Shown here one piece after another: positions 46,943 through 59,955 of a DNA stretch of 64,000 bases. The stretch spans positions 62,001 through 126,000 of the forward strand of contig NW_026870007.1 of NCBI RefSeq assembly GCF_020882245.1. The letters run 5' to 3'. The notes below the pieces were generated by a model. That model searched no databases. It worked only from the letters and a program-made list of their open reading frames with translations, and was not told the DNA's origin. Within the stretch, counting starts at the first letter, position 1, and every line of letters starts with the position of its first letter. Source of the stretch: Rhopalosiphum padi. Lineage: Eukaryota > Arthropoda > Insecta > Hemiptera > Aphididae. The position numbers and the translations under genes are program-made.

Positions 46943-48685
46943 TTAAAAACTATAGATTTCTTATTAAAAATTATAGATTTCTAAATTTCTAATTAAAAAT
47001 TATAGGTTTCTAAATTTCTTATTAATAAATTATAGATTACTAAATTTCAAATTTCTAATTTCTAATTTCAAATTTCTAGTTTCTAATTTCTGAATTTCTA
47101 ATTAAAAATTATAGATTTCTAATTAATAAATTATAGATTTCTAAATTTCTAATTAAAAATTATAGATTTCTTAATTTTTAATTATTTAATTATAGATTTC
47201 TGAATTTCTAATTAAAAATTATAGATTACTAAATTTCAAATTTCTAATTTCTAATTAATAATTATAGATAACTAAATTTCAAATTTCTAATTTCTAATTT
47301 CAGATTTCTAATTTATAATTTCTAATTTCAAATTTCTAGTTTCTATTTTCTGAATTTCTAATTAAAAATTATAGATTTCTAATAAATAAATTATAGATTT
47401 TCAATTTTATAATTAAAAATTATAGGTTTCTAAATTTCTTTATATTAAATTATAGATTTCTAAATTTTTAATTATTTAATTATAGATTTTTAAATTTCTA
47501 ATTAAAAATTTTAGATTACTAAATTTCAAATTTCTAATTTCTAATTTCTAATTTCAAATTTCTAGTTTCTATTTTCTGAATTTCTAATTAAAAATTATAG
47601 ATTTCTAAATTTCTAATTAAAAATTATAGGTTTCTAAATTTCTTATTAATAAATTATAGATTTCTAAATTTTTAATTATTTAATTATAGATTTTTAAATT
47701 TATAATTTAAAATTATAGATAACAAAATTTCAAATTTCTAATTTCTAATTTAAAATTTCTAGTTTCTAATTTCTGAATTTCTAATTAAAAGTTATAGATT
47801 TCTAATTAATAAATTATAGATTTACAATTTTATAATTATTAATTTATACATTTAAAATTTCTAATTAAAAATTATAGATTTTCAATTTTATAATTATTAA
47901 TTTGTAGATTTTAAATTACTAATTAAAAATTATAGATATCAAATTTCTAATTTCTAATTTCAAATTTCTAGTTTCTAATTTCTGAATTTCTAATTAAAAA
48001 TTATAGATTACTAAATTTCAAATTTCAAATTTCTAATTTCAAATTTCTAATCTCGAATTTCTAATTTCTAATTTCTGAATTTCTAATTAAAAACTATAGA
48101 TTTCTTATTAAAAATTATAAATTTCTAAATTTCTAATTAAAAATTATAGGTTTCTAAATTTCTTATTAATAAAATATAGATTACTAAATTTCAAATTTCT
48201 AATTTCTAATTTCAAATTTCTAGTTTCTAATTTCTGAATTTCTAATTAAAAATTATAGATTTCTAATTAATAAATTATAGATTTCTAAATTTCTAATTAA
48301 AAATTATAGTTTTCTAATTAAAAATTATAGATTTCTTATTAAAAATTATAGATTTCTAATTAAAAATTATAGATTACTAAATTTCAAATTTCTAATTTCT
48401 AATTTCAAATTTCTAGTTTCTATTTTCTGAATTTCTAATTAAAAATTATAGATTTCTAATAAATAAATTATAGATTTTCAATTTTATAATTAAAAATTAA
48501 AGGTTTCTAAATTTCTTATTAATAAATTATAGATTTCTAAATTTTTAATTATTTAATTATAGATTTTTAAATTTCTAATTAAAAATTATAGATTACTAAA
48601 TTTCAAATTTCTAATTTCTAATTTCTGAATTTCTATTTAAAAATTATAGATTTCTAAATTTCTAATTAAAAATTATAGATTTTAA
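46943..48685 (+). repeat. AT block 12, 1743 bp
   Basis: GATATC at 47935 and CTCGAA at 48052. Ends with the TATAGATTTTCAATTTTATA and TTAATTATTTAATTATAG segments common to most blocks, which block 11 lacks. Confidence 0.9.
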
Positions 48686-49068
48686 TGCTATCCAAAAAAA
48701 AAAAATAGAACTATTGCTGCTCAAAAATGGAACCTTTGCTGCCCAAAATGGAACTATTGCTGCCCAAAAAAAAAAGGAACTATTGATGCCCAAAATGGAA
48801 CTTGTGCTGCCAAAAAAATGGAACTATTGCTGCCTAAAATAAAAATGGTACCTTTGCTGCCCAAAATGGAACCTTTGCTGCCCCAAAAAAAAAATTGAAC
48901 TATTGCTGCCAAAAATGGAACTATTGCTGCCCAAAATGGAACCTTTGCTGCCCAAAAAAATAAATGGAACTATTGCTGCCCAAAATGGAACCTTTGCTGC
49001 CCAAAAAAAAAAAAAATGGAACTATTGCTGCCCCCCAAAAAAAAAAAGGAACTATTGCTGCCAAAAAA
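48686..49068 (+). repeat. Island 13 (alpha-1 long, extended)
   Basis: 383 bp: the 352-bp alpha-1 form plus one extra unit after a run of six C and an A-tract. It is the last alpha-1 island in the window. Confidence 0.92.
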
Positions 49069-49663
49069 TTAAAAACTATAGATTTCTTATTAAAAATTAT
49101 AGATTTCTAAATTTCTAATTAAAATTTATAGGTTTCTTAATTTCTTATTAATAAATTATAGATTACTAAATTTCAAATTTCTAATTTCTAATTTCAAATT
49201 TCTAGTTTCTAATTTCTGAATTTCTAATTAAAAATTATAGATTTCTAATTAATAAATTATAGATTTCTAAATTTCTAATTAAAAATTATAGATTTCTAAA
49301 TTTCTAATTAAAAATTATAGTTTTCTAAATTTCTTATTAATAAATTATAGATTACTAAATTTCAAATTTCTAATTTCTAATTTCAAATTTCTAGTTTCTA
49401 TTTTCTGAATTTCTAATTAAAAATTATAGATTTCTAATAAATAAATTATAGATTTTCAATTTTATAATTAAAAATTAAAGGTTTCTAAATTTCTTATTAA
49501 TAAATTATAGATTTCTAAATTTTTAATTATTTAATTATAGATTTTTAAATTTCTAATTAAAAATTATAGATTACTAAATTTCAAATTTCTAATTTCTAAT
49601 TTCTGAATTTCTATTTAAAAATTATAGATTTCTAAATTTCTAATTAAAAATTATAGATTTTAA
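49069..49663 (+). repeat. AT block 13, 595 bp
   Basis: A short block with a TATAGTTTTCTAAATTTC variant near its middle. Confidence 0.9.
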
Positions 49664-50069
49664 TGCTATCCAAAAAAAAAAAATGGAACTATTGCTGCTC
49701 AAAAATGAAACCTTTGCTGCCCAAAATGGAACTATTGCTGCCCAAAAAAAAAAAGGAACTATTGATGCCCAAAATGGAACCTGTGCTGCCAAAAAAATGG
49801 AACTATTGCTGCCCAAAATAAAAATGGTACCTTTGCTGCCCAAAATGGAACCTTTGCTGCCCCAAAAAAAAAAAATGGAACTATTGCTGCCAAAAATGGA
49901 ACCTTTGCTGCCCAAAAAATAAATGGAACTATTGCTGCCCAAAATGGAACCTTTGCTGCCCAAAATGGAAATATTGCTGCCCAAAATGGAACCTTTGCTG
50001 CCCAAAAAAAAAAAAAAAATGGAACTATTGCTGCCCCAAAAAAAAAATGGAACTATTGCTGCCAAAAAA
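49664..50069 (+). repeat. Island 14 (divergent alpha-2)
   Basis: 406 bp. Private changes include AATGAAACC near 49705, CCTGTGCTGCC instead of CTTGTGCTGCC, and TGGAAATATTGC near 49965. Confidence 0.9.
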
Positions 50070-50747
50070 TTAAAAACTATAGATTTCTTATTAAAAATTA
50101 TAGATTTCTAAATTTCTAATTGAAAATTATAGTTTTCTAAATTTCTTATTAATAAATTATAGATTACTAAATTTCAAATTTCTAATTTCTAATTTCAAAT
50201 TTCTAGTTTCTAATTTCTGAATTTCTAATTAAAAATTATAGATTTCTAATTAATAAATTATAGATTTCTAAATTTCTAATTAAAAATTATAGATTTCTAA
50301 ATTTCTAATTAAAAATTATAGATTTCTAAATTTTTAATTATTTAATTATAGATTTCTGAATTTCTAATTAAAAATTATAGATTACTAAATTTCAAATTTC
50401 TAATTTCTAATTAATTATTATAGATAACTAAATTTCAAATTTCTAATTTCTAATTTCAAATTTCTAATTTCTAATTTCAAATTTCTAGTTTCTACTTTCT
50501 GAATTTCTAATTAAAAATTATAGGTTTCTTAATTTCTTATTAATAAATTATAGATTACTAAATTTCAAATTTCTAATTTCTAATTTCAAATTTCTAGTTT
50601 CTAATTTCTGAACTTCTAATTAAAAATTATAGATTTCTAATTAAAAATTATAGATTACTAAATTTCAAATTTCTAATTTCTAATTTCTGAATTTCTATTT
50701 AAAAATTATAGATTTCTAAATTTCTAATTAAAAATTATAGATTTTAA
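50070..50747 (+). repeat. AT block 14, 678 bp
   Basis: The same length as block 7 but a different internal order (AATTGAAAATTATAG near the start, TAATTAATTATTATAG in the middle), so the equal length is probably chance. Confidence 0.88.
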
Positions 50748-51052
50748 TGCTATCCAAAAAAAAAAAATGGAACTATTGCTGCTCAAAAATGGAACCTTTG
50801 CTGCCCAAAATGGAACTATTGCTGCCCAAAAAAAAAAAAAGGAACTATTGATGCCCAAAATGGAACTTGTGCTGCCAAAAAAATGGAACTATTGCTGCCC
50901 AAAATAAAAATGGTACCTTTGCTGCCCAAAATGGAACCTTTGCTGCCCCAAAAAAAAAATTGAACTATTGCTGCCAAAAATGGAACTATTGCTGCCCAAA
51001 ATGGAACCTTTGCTGCCCCCAAAAAAAAAATGGAACTATTGCTGCCAAAAAA
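50748..51052 (+). repeat. Island 15 (alpha-2)
   Basis: 305 bp. First unit TGGAACTATT, CCCAAAATAAAAATGG before GGTACC, a TTGAACTATT unit, and a CCCCC plus A-tract linker near the end. Confidence 0.92.
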
Positions 51053-51618
51053 TTAAAAACTATAGATTTCTTATTAAAAATTATAGATTTCTAAATTTCT
51101 AATTAAAATTTATAGGTTTCTTAATTTCTTATTAATAAATTATAGATTACTAAATTTCAAATTTCTAATTTCTAATTTCAAATTTCTAGTTTCTAATTTC
51201 TGAATTTCTAATTAAAAATTATAGATTTCTAATTAATAAATTATAGACTTCTAAATTTCTAATTAAAAATTATAGATTTCTAAATTTCTAATTAAAAATT
51301 ATAGATTTCTAAATTTTTAATTTTTTAATTATAGGTTTTTAAATTTCTAATTAAAAATTATAGATTTAGAAATTTCAAATTTCTAATTTCTAATTTCAAA
51401 TTTCTAGTTTCTATTTACTGAATTTCTAATTAAAAATTATAGATTTCTAATAAATAAATTATAGATTTTCAATTTTATAATTAAAAATTAAAGGTTTCTA
51501 AATTTCTTATTAATAAATTATAGATTTCTAAATTTTTAATTATTTAATTATAGATTTTTAAATTTCTAATTAAAAATTATAGATTACTAAATTTCTAATT
51601 AAAAATTATAGATTTTAA
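51053..51618 (+). repeat. AT block 15, 566-bp class
   Basis: Markers: ATAGACTTCTAAATTTC, TATAGATTTAGAAATTTC and ATTTACTGAATTTC. Same length at 53398, 56806 and 59151. Confidence 0.93.
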
Positions 51619-51855
51619 TGCTATCCAAAAAAAAAAAATGGAACTATTGCTGCTCAAAAATGGAACCTTTGCTGCCCAAAATGGAACTATTGCTGCCAAA
51701 AATGGAACTATTGCTGCCAAAATGGAACTATTGCTGCCCAAAATGGAACCTTTGCTGCCCAAAAAAAAAAAAAAAAAATGGAACTATTGCTGCCCAAAAA
51801 ATAAATGGAACTATTGCTGCCCAAAAAAAAAAATGGAACTATTGCTGCCAAAAAA
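51619..51855 (+). repeat. Island 16 (beta-2)
   Basis: 237 bp. Beta form with AAAAATGG where beta-1 islands have AAAGATGG. Confidence 0.92.
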
Positions 51856-53092
51856 TTAAAAACTATAGATTTCTTATTAAAAATTATAGATTTCTAAATT
51901 TCTAATTAAAAATTATAGGTTTCTAAATTTCTTATTAATAAATTATAGATTACTAAATTTCAAATTTCTAATTTCTAATTTCAAATTTCTAGTTTCTAAT
52001 TTCTGAATTTCTAATTAAAAATTATAGATTTCTAATTAATAAATTATAGATTTCTAAATTTCTAATTAAAAATTATGGATTTCTAAATTTCTAATTAAAA
52101 ATTATAGTTTTCTAAATTTCTTATTAATAAATTATAGATTACTAAATTTCAAATTTCTAATTTCTAATTTCAAATTTCTAGTTTCTAATTTCTGAATTTC
52201 TAATTAAAAATTATAGATTTCTAATTAATAAATTATAGATTTCTAAATTTCTAATTAAAAATTATAGATTTCTAAATTTCTAATTAAAAATTATAGATTT
52301 CTAAATTTCTAATTAAAAATTATAGATTTCAATTTTTTTAATTATTTAATTATAGATTTCTGAATTTCTAATTAAAAATTATAGATTACTAAATTTCAAA
52401 TTTCTAATTTCTAATTAATTATTATAGATAACTAAATTTCAAATTTCTAATTTCTAATTTCAAATTTCTAATTTCTAATTTCAAATTTCTAGTTTCTACT
52501 TTCTGAATTTCTAATTAAAAATTATAGGTTTCTTAATTTCTTATTAATAAATTATAGATTACTAAATTTCAAATTTCTAATTTCTAATTTCAAATTTCTA
52601 GTTTCTAATTTCTGAACTTCTAATTATAAATTATAGATTTCTAATTAATAAATTATAGATTTCTAAATTTCTAATTAAAAATTATAGATTTCTAAATTTC
52701 TAATTAAAAATTATAGATTTCTAATTAAAAATTATAGATTTCTTATTAAAAATTATAGATTTCTAATTAAAAATTATAGATTACTAAATTTCAAATTTCT
52801 AATTTCTAATTTCAAATTTCTAGTTTCTATTTTCTGAATTTCTAATTAAAAATTATAGATTTCTAATAAATAAATTATAGATTTTCAATTTTATAATTAA
52901 AAATTAAAGGTTTCTAAATTTCTTATTAATAAATTATAGATTTCTAAATTTTTAATTATTTAATTATAGATTTTTAAATTTCTAATTAAAAATTATAGAT
53001 TACTAAATTTCAAATTTCTAATTTCTAATTTCTGAATTTCTATTTAAAAATTATAGATTTCTAAATTTCTAATTAAAAATTATAGATTTTAA
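51856..53092 (+). repeat. AT block 16, 1237-bp class
   Basis: Holds AATTATGGATTTC, TATAGTTTTC and TAATTAATTATTATAG variants. A local GATTTCAATTTTTTTAATT near 52330 replaces the GATTTCTAAATTTTTAATT of its sister copies. TAATTATAAATTATAG near 52625 is private. Confidence 0.92.
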
Positions 53093-53397
53093 TGCTATCC
53101 AAAAAAAAAAAATGGAACTATTGCTGCTCAAAAATGGAACCTTTGCTGCCCAAAATGGAACTATTGCTGCCCAAAAAAAAAAAAAGGAACTATTGATGCC
53201 CAAAATGGAACTTGTGCTGCCAAAAAAATGGAACTATTGCTGCCCAAAATAAAAATGGTACCTTTGCTGCCCAAAATGGAACCTTTGCTGCCCCAAAAAA
53301 AAAATTGAACTATTGCTGCCAAAAATGGAACTATTGCTGCCCAAAATGGAACCTTTGCTGCCCCCAAAAAAAAAATGGAACTATTGCTGCCAAAAAA
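53093..53397 (+). repeat. Island 17 (alpha-2)
   Basis: 305 bp, same units as island 15, 2,345 bp downstream. Confidence 0.92.
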
Positions 53398-53963
53398 TTA
53401 AAAACTATAGATTTCTTATTAAAAATTATAGATTTCTAAATTTCTAATTAAAATTTATAGGTTTCTTAATTTCTTATTAATAAATTATAGATTACTAAAT
53501 TTCAAATTTCTAATTTCTAATTTCAAATTTCTAGTTTCTAATTTCTGAATTTCTAATTAAAAATTATAGATTTCTAATTAATAAATTATAGACTTCTAAA
53601 TTTCTAATTAAAAATTATAGATTTCTAAATTTCTAATTAAAAATTATAGATTTCTAAATTTTTAATTTTTTAATTATAGGTTTTTAAATTTCTAATTAAA
53701 AATTATAGATTTAGAAATTTCAAATTTCTAATTTCTAATTTCAAATTTCTAGTTTCTATTTACTGAATTTCTAATTAAAAATTATAGATTTCTAATAAAT
53801 AAATTATAGATTTTCAATTTTATAATTAAAAATTAAAGGTTTCTAAATTTCTTATTAATAAATTATAGATTTCTAAATTTTTAATTATTTAATTATAGAT
53901 TTTTAAATTTCTAATTAAAAATTATAGATTACTAAATTTCTAATTAAAAATTATAGATTTTAA
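53398..53963 (+). repeat. AT block 17, 566-bp class
   Basis: Second member of the 566-bp class, with the same ATAGACTTC and TTTAGAAATTTC markers. Confidence 0.93.
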
Positions 53964-54202
53964 TGCTATCCAAAAAAAAAAAATGGAACTATTGCTGCTC
54001 AAAAATGGAACCTTTGCTGCCCAAAATGGAACTATTGCTGCCAAAAATGGAACTATTGCTGCCAAAATGGAACTATTGCTGCCCAAAATGGAACCTTTGC
54101 TGCCCAAAAAAAAAAAAAAAAAAATGGAACTATTGCTGCCCAAAAAATAAATGGAACTATTGCTGCCCAAAAAAAAAAAATGGAACTATTGCTGCCAAAA
54201 AA
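53964..54202 (+). repeat. Island 18 (beta-2)
   Basis: 239 bp, with the AAAAATGG marker. Confidence 0.92.
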
Positions 54203-55439
54203 TTAAAAACTATAGATTTCTTATTAAAAATTATAGATTTCTAAATTTCTAATTAAAAATTATAGGTTTCTAAATTTCTTATTAATAAATTATAGATTAC
54301 TAAATTTCAAATTTCTAATTTCTAATTTCAAATTTCTAGTTTCTAATTTCTGAATTTCTAATTAAAAATTATAGATTTCTAATTAATAAATTATAGATTT
54401 CTAAATTTCTAATTAAAAATTATGGATTTCTAAATTTCTAATTAAAAATTATAGTTTTCTAAATTTCTTATTAATAAATTATAGATTACTAAATTTCAAA
54501 TTTCTAATTTCTAATTTCAAATTTCTAGTTTCTAATTTCTGAATTTCTAATTAAAAATTATAGATTTCTAATTAATAAATTATAGATTTCTAAATTTCTA
54601 ATTAAAAATTATAGATTTCTAAATTTCTAATTAAAAATTATAGATTTCTAAATTTCTAATTAAAAATTATAGATTTCTAAATTTTTAATTATTTAATTAT
54701 AGATTTCTGAATTTCTAATTAAAAATTATAGATTACTAAATTTCAAATTTCTAATTTCTAATTAATTATTATAGATAACTAAATTTCAAATTTCTAATTT
54801 CTAATTTCAAATTTCTAATTTCTAATTTCAAATTTCTAGTTTCTACTTTCTGAATTTCTAATTAAAAATTATAGGTTTCTTAATTTCTTATTAATAAATT
54901 ATAGATTACTAAATTTCAAATTTCTAATTTCTAATTTCAAATTTCTAGTTTCTAATTTCTGAACTTCTAATTAAAAATTATAGATTTCTAATTAATAAAT
55001 TATAGATTTCTAAATTTCTAATTAAAAATTATAGATTTCTAAATTTCTAATTAAAAATTATAGATTTCTAATTAAAAATTATAGATTTCTTATTAAAAAT
55101 TATAGATTTCTAATTAAAAATTATAGATTACTAAATTTCAAATTTCTAATTTCTAATTTCAAATTTCTAGTTTCTATTTTCTGAATTTCTAATTAAAAAT
55201 TATAGATTTCTAATAAATAAATTATAGATTTTCAATTTTATAATTAAAAATTAAAGGTTTCTAAATTTCTTATTAATAAATTATAGATTTCTAAATTTTT
55301 AATTATTTAATTATAGATTTTTAAATTTCTAATTAAAAATTATAGATTACTAAATTTCAAATTTCTAATTTCTAATTTCTGAATTTCTATTTAAAAATTA
55401 TAGATTTCTAAATTTCTAATTAAAAATTATAGATTTTAA
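54203..55439 (+). repeat. AT block 18, 1237-bp class
   Basis: Second member of the 1237-bp class, without the private changes seen in 51856-53092. Confidence 0.92.
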
Positions 55440-55873
55440 TGCTATCCAAAAAAAAAAAATGGAACTATTGCTGCTCAAAAATGGAACCTTTGCTGCCCAA
55501 AATGGAACTATTGCTGCCCAAAAAAAAAAGGAACTATTGATGCCCAAAATGGAACTTGTGCTGCCAAAAAAATGGAACTATTGCTGCCCAAAATAAAAAT
55601 GGTACCTTTGCTGCCCAAAATGGAACCTTTGCTGCCCCAAAAAAAAAATTGAACTATTGCTGCCAAAAATGGAACTATTGCTGCCCAAAATGGAACCTTT
55701 GCTGCCCAAAAAATAAATGGAACTATTGCTGCCCAAAATGGAACCTTTGCTGCCCAAAAAATAAATGGAACTATTGCTGCCCAAAATGGAACCTTTGCTG
55801 CCCAAAAAAAAAAAAAAAATGGAACTATTGCTGCCCCCCAAAAAAAAAAAATGGAACTATTGCTGCCAAAAAA
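55440..55873 (+). repeat. Island 19 (alpha-2, longest island)
   Basis: 434 bp. Alpha-2 start, then two successive CTAT/CCTT pairs each preceded by a CCCAAAAAATAAATGG linker: a local duplication of about 45 bp at 55709-55800. A run of CCCCCC precedes the last A-tract. Confidence 0.92.
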
Positions 55874-56501
55874 TTAAAAACTATAGATTTCTTATTAAAA
55901 ATTATAGATTTCTAAATTTCTAATTAAAATTTATAGGTTTCTTAATTTCTTATTAATAAATTATAGATTACTAAATTTCAAATTTCTAATTTCTAATTTC
56001 AAATTTCTAGTTTCTAATTTCTGAATTTCTAATTAAAAATTATAGATTTCTAATTAATAAATTATAGACTTCTAAATTTCTAATTAAAAATTATAGATTT
56101 CTAAATTTCTAATTAAAAATTATAGATTTCTAATTAAAAATTATAGATTTCTTATTAAAAATTATAGATTTCTAATTAAAAATTATAGATTACTAAATTT
56201 CAAATTTCTAATTTCTAATTTCAAATTTCTAGTTTCTATTTTCTGAATTTCTAATTAAAAATTATAGATTTCTAATAAATAAATTATAGATTTTCAATTT
56301 TATAATTAAAAATTAAAGGTTTCTAAATTTCTTATTAATAAATTATAGATTTCTAAATTTTTAATTATTTAATTATAGATTTTTAAATTTCTAATTAAAA
56401 ATTATAGATTACTAAATTTCAAATTTCTAATTTCTAATTTCTGAATTTCTATTTAAAAATTATAGATTTCTAAATTTCTAATTAAAAATTATAGATTTTA
56501 A
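55874..56501 (+). repeat. AT block 19, 628 bp
   Basis: Starts like the 566-bp class (ATAGACTTC marker) and ends like the 3' part of the 1237-bp class. It is therefore a fused block, consistent with deletion of a beta island and its flanks. Confidence 0.88.
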
Positions 56502-56805
56502 TGCTATCCAAAAAAAAAAAATGGAACTATTGCTGCTCAAAAATGGAACCTTTGCTGCCCAAAATGGAACTATTGCTGCCCAAAAAAAAAAAAGGAACTA
56601 TTGATGCCCAAAATGGAACTTGTGCTGCCAAAAAAATGGAACTATTGCTGCCCAAAATAAAAATGGTACCTTTGCTGCCCAAAATGGAACCTTTGCTGCC
56701 CCAAAAAAAAAATTGAACTATTGCTGCCAAAAATGGAACTATTGCTGCCCAAAATGGAACCTTTGCTGCCCCCCAAAAAAAAATGGAACTATTGCTGCCA
56801 AAAAA
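56502..56805 (+). repeat. Island 20 (alpha-2)
   Basis: 304 bp, same units as island 15, with CCCCCC before the final A-tract. Confidence 0.92.
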
Positions 56806-57371
56806 TTAAAAACTATAGATTTCTTATTAAAAATTATAGATTTCTAAATTTCTAATTAAAATTTATAGGTTTCTTAATTTCTTATTAATAAATTATAGAT
56901 TACTAAATTTCAAATTTCTAATTTCTAATTTCAAATTTCTAGTTTCTAATTTCTGAATTTCTAATTAAAAATTATAGATTTCTAATTAATAAATTATAGA
57001 CTTCTAAATTTCTAATTAAAAATTATAGATTTCTAAATTTCTAATTAAAAATTATAGATTTCTAAATTTTTAATTTTTTAATTATAGGTTTTTAAATTTC
57101 TAATTAAAAATTATAGATTTAGAAATTTCAAATTTCTAATTTCTAATTTCAAATTTCTAGTTTCTATTTACTGAATTTCTAATTAAAAATTATAGATTTC
57201 TAATAAATAAATTATAGATTTTCAATTTTATAATTAAAAATTAAAGGTTTCTAAATTTCTTATTAATAAATTATAGATTTCTAAATTTTTAATTATTTAA
57301 TTATAGATTTTTAAATTTCTAATTAAAAATTATAGATTACTAAATTTCTAATTAAAAATTATAGATTTTAA
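56806..57371 (+). repeat. AT block 20, 566-bp class
   Basis: Third member of the 566-bp class. Confidence 0.93.
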
Positions 57372-57609
57372 TGCTATCCAAAAAAAAAAATGGAACTATT
57401 GCTGCTCAAAAATGGAACCTTTGCTGCCCAAAATGGAACTATTGCTGCCAAAAATGGAACTATTGCTGCCAAAATGGAACTATTGCTGCCCAAAATGGAA
57501 CCTTTGCTGCCCAAAAAAAAAAAAAAAAAATGGAACTATTGCTGCCCAAAAAAATAAATGGAACTATTGCTGCCCAAAAAAAAAAAATGGAACTATTGCT
57601 GCCAAAAAA
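57372..57609 (+). repeat. Island 21 (beta-2)
   Basis: 238 bp, with AAAAATGG marker and an extra A in the CCCAAAAAAATAAATGG linker, shared with island 23. Confidence 0.92.
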
Positions 57610-58846
57610 TTAAAAACTATAGATTTCTTATTAAAAATTATAGATTTCTAAATTTCTAATTAAAAATTATAGGTTTCTAAATTTCTTATTAATAAATTAT
57701 AGATTACTAAATTTCAAATTTCTAATTTCTAATTTCAAATTTCTAGTTTCTAATTTCTGAATTTCTAATTAAAAATTATAGATTTCTAATTAATAAATTA
57801 TAGATTTCTAAATTTCTAATTAAAAATTATGGATTTCTAAATTTCTAATTAAAAATTATAGTTTTCTAAATTTCTTATTAATAAATTATAGATTACTAAA
57901 TTTCAAATTTCTAATTTCTAATTTCAAATTTCTAGTTTCTAATTTCTGAATTTCTAATTAAAAATTATAGATTTCTAATTAATAAATTATAGATTTCTAA
58001 ATTTCTAATTAAAAATTATAGATTTCTAAATTTCTAATTAAAAATTATAGATTTCTAAATTTCTAATTAAAAATTATAGATTTCTAAATTTTTAATTATT
58101 TAATTATAGATTTCTGAATTTCTAATTAAAAATTATAGATTACTAAATTTCAAATTTCTAATTTCTAATTAATTATTATAGATAACTAAATTTCAAATTT
58201 CTAATTTCTAATTTCAAATTTCTAATTTCTAATTTCAAATTTCTAGTTTCTACTTTCTGAATTTCTAATTAAAAATTATAGGTTTCTTAATTTCTTATTA
58301 ATAAATTATAGATTACTAAATTTCAAATTTCTAATTTCTAATTTCAAATTTCTAGTTTCTAATTTCTGAACTTCTAATTAAAAATTATAGATTTCTAATT
58401 AATAAATTATAGATTTCTAAATTTCTAATTAAAAATTATAGATTTCTAAATTTCTAATTAAAAATTATAGATTTCTAATTAAAAATTATAGATTTCTTAT
58501 TAAAAATTATAGATTTCTAATTAAAAATTATAGATTACTAAATTTCAAATTTCTAATTTCTAATTTCAAATTTCTAGTTTCTATTTTCTGAATTTCTAAT
58601 TAAAAATTATAGATTTCTAATAAATAAATTATAGATTTTCAATTTTATAATTAAAAATTAAAGGTTTCTAAATTTCTTATTAATAAATTATAGATTTCTA
58701 AATTTTTAATTATTTAATTATAGATTTTTAAATTTCTAATTAAAAATTATAGATTACTAAATTTCAAATTTCTAATTTCTAATTTCTGAATTTCTATTTA
58801 AAAATTATAGATTTCTAAATTTCTAATTAAAAATTATAGATTTTAA
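57610..58846 (+). repeat. AT block 21, 1237-bp class
   Basis: Third member of the 1237-bp class. Confidence 0.92.
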
Positions 58847-59150
58847 TGCTATCCAAAAAAAAAAAATGGAACTATTGCTGCTCAAAAATGGAACCTTTGC
58901 TGCCCAAAATGGAACTATTGCTGCCCAAAAAAAAAAAAGGAACTATTGATGCCCAAAATGGAACTTGTGCTGCCAAAAAAATGGAACTATTGCTGCCCAA
59001 AATAAAAATGGTACCTTTGCTGCCCAAAATGGAACCTTTGCTGCCCCAAAAAAAAAATTGAACTATTGCTGCCAAAAATGGAACTATTGCTGCCCAAAAT
59101 GGAACCTTTGCTGCCCCCAAAAAAAAAATGGAACTATTGCTGCCAAAAAA
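58847..59150 (+). repeat. Island 22 (alpha-2)
   Basis: 304 bp, 2,345 bp after island 20. Confidence 0.92.
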
Positions 59151-59716
59151 TTAAAAACTATAGATTTCTTATTAAAAATTATAGATTTCTAAATTTCTAA
59201 TTAAAATTTATAGGTTTCTTAATTTCTTATTAATAAATTATAGATTACTAAATTTCAAATTTCTAATTTCTAATTTCAAATTTCTAGTTTCTAATTTCTG
59301 AATTTCTAATTAAAAATTATAGATTTCTAATTAATAAATTATAGACTTCTAAATTTCTAATTAAAAATTATAGATTTCTAAATTTCTAATTAAAAATTAT
59401 AGATTTCTAAATTTTTAATTTTTTAATTATAGGTTTTTAAATTTCTAATTAAAAATTATAGATTTAGAAATTTCAAATTTCTAATTTCTAATTTCAAATT
59501 TCTAGTTTCTATTTACTGAATTTCTAATTAAAAATTATAGATTTCTAATAAATAAATTATAGATTTTCAATTTTATAATTAAAAATTAAAGGTTTCTAAA
59601 TTTCTTATTAATAAATTATAGATTTCTAAATTTTTAATTATTTAATTATAGATTTTTAAATTTCTAATTAAAAATTATAGATTACTAAATTTCTAATTAA
59701 AAATTATAGATTTTAA
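59151..59716 (+). repeat. AT block 22, 566-bp class
   Basis: Fourth member of the 566-bp class. Confidence 0.93.
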
Positions 59717-59955
59717 TGCTATCCAAAAAAAAAAAATGGAACTATTGCTGCTCAAAAATGGAACCTTTGCTGCCCAAAATGGAACTATTGCTGCCAAAAA
59801 TGGAACTATTGCTGCCAAAATGGAACTATTGCTGCCCAAAATGGAACCTTTGCTGCCCAAAAAAAAAAAAAAAAAATGGAACTATTGCTGCCCAAAAAAA
59901 TAAATGGAACTATTGCTGCCCAAAAAAAAAAAATGGAACTATTGCTGCCAAAAAA
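59717..59955 (+). repeat. Island 23 (beta-2)
   Basis: 239 bp, sharing the extra A in its AATAAATGG linker with island 21. Confidence 0.92.

Larger units (their letters stand above)
45067..48685 (+). repeat. About 1,790-bp higher-order repeat, two copies
   Basis: Copy 1 is 45067-46856 and copy 2 is 46857-48685 (1,829 bp). Each is a minimal 86-bp island plus one long AT block. GATATC (46145, 47935) and CTCGAA (46262, 48052) are both 1,790 bp apart. The 39-bp size difference lies in the last 400 bp. Confidence 0.9.
50748..53092 (+). repeat. 2,345-bp higher-order repeat, copy 1
   Basis: Order: alpha-2 island, 566-bp AT block, beta-2 island, 1237-bp AT block. Copies 2-4 start at 53093, 56502 and 58847. 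Confidence 0.93.
53093..55439 (+). repeat. 2,345-bp higher-order repeat, copy 2
   Basis: Same four parts as 50748-53092. The 2-bp length difference comes from the beta island A-tracts. Confidence 0.93.
56502..58846 (+). repeat. 2,345-bp higher-order repeat, copy 3
   Basis: Full four-part copy, exactly 2,345 bp, following the shortened 1,062-bp island/AT pair at 55440-56501. Confidence 0.93.

Noticed and set aside
50070..50747. AT block 14 as a second copy of block 7 because both are 678 bp
   Set aside because: Their internal order of variants differs, so the equal length appears to be coincidence.
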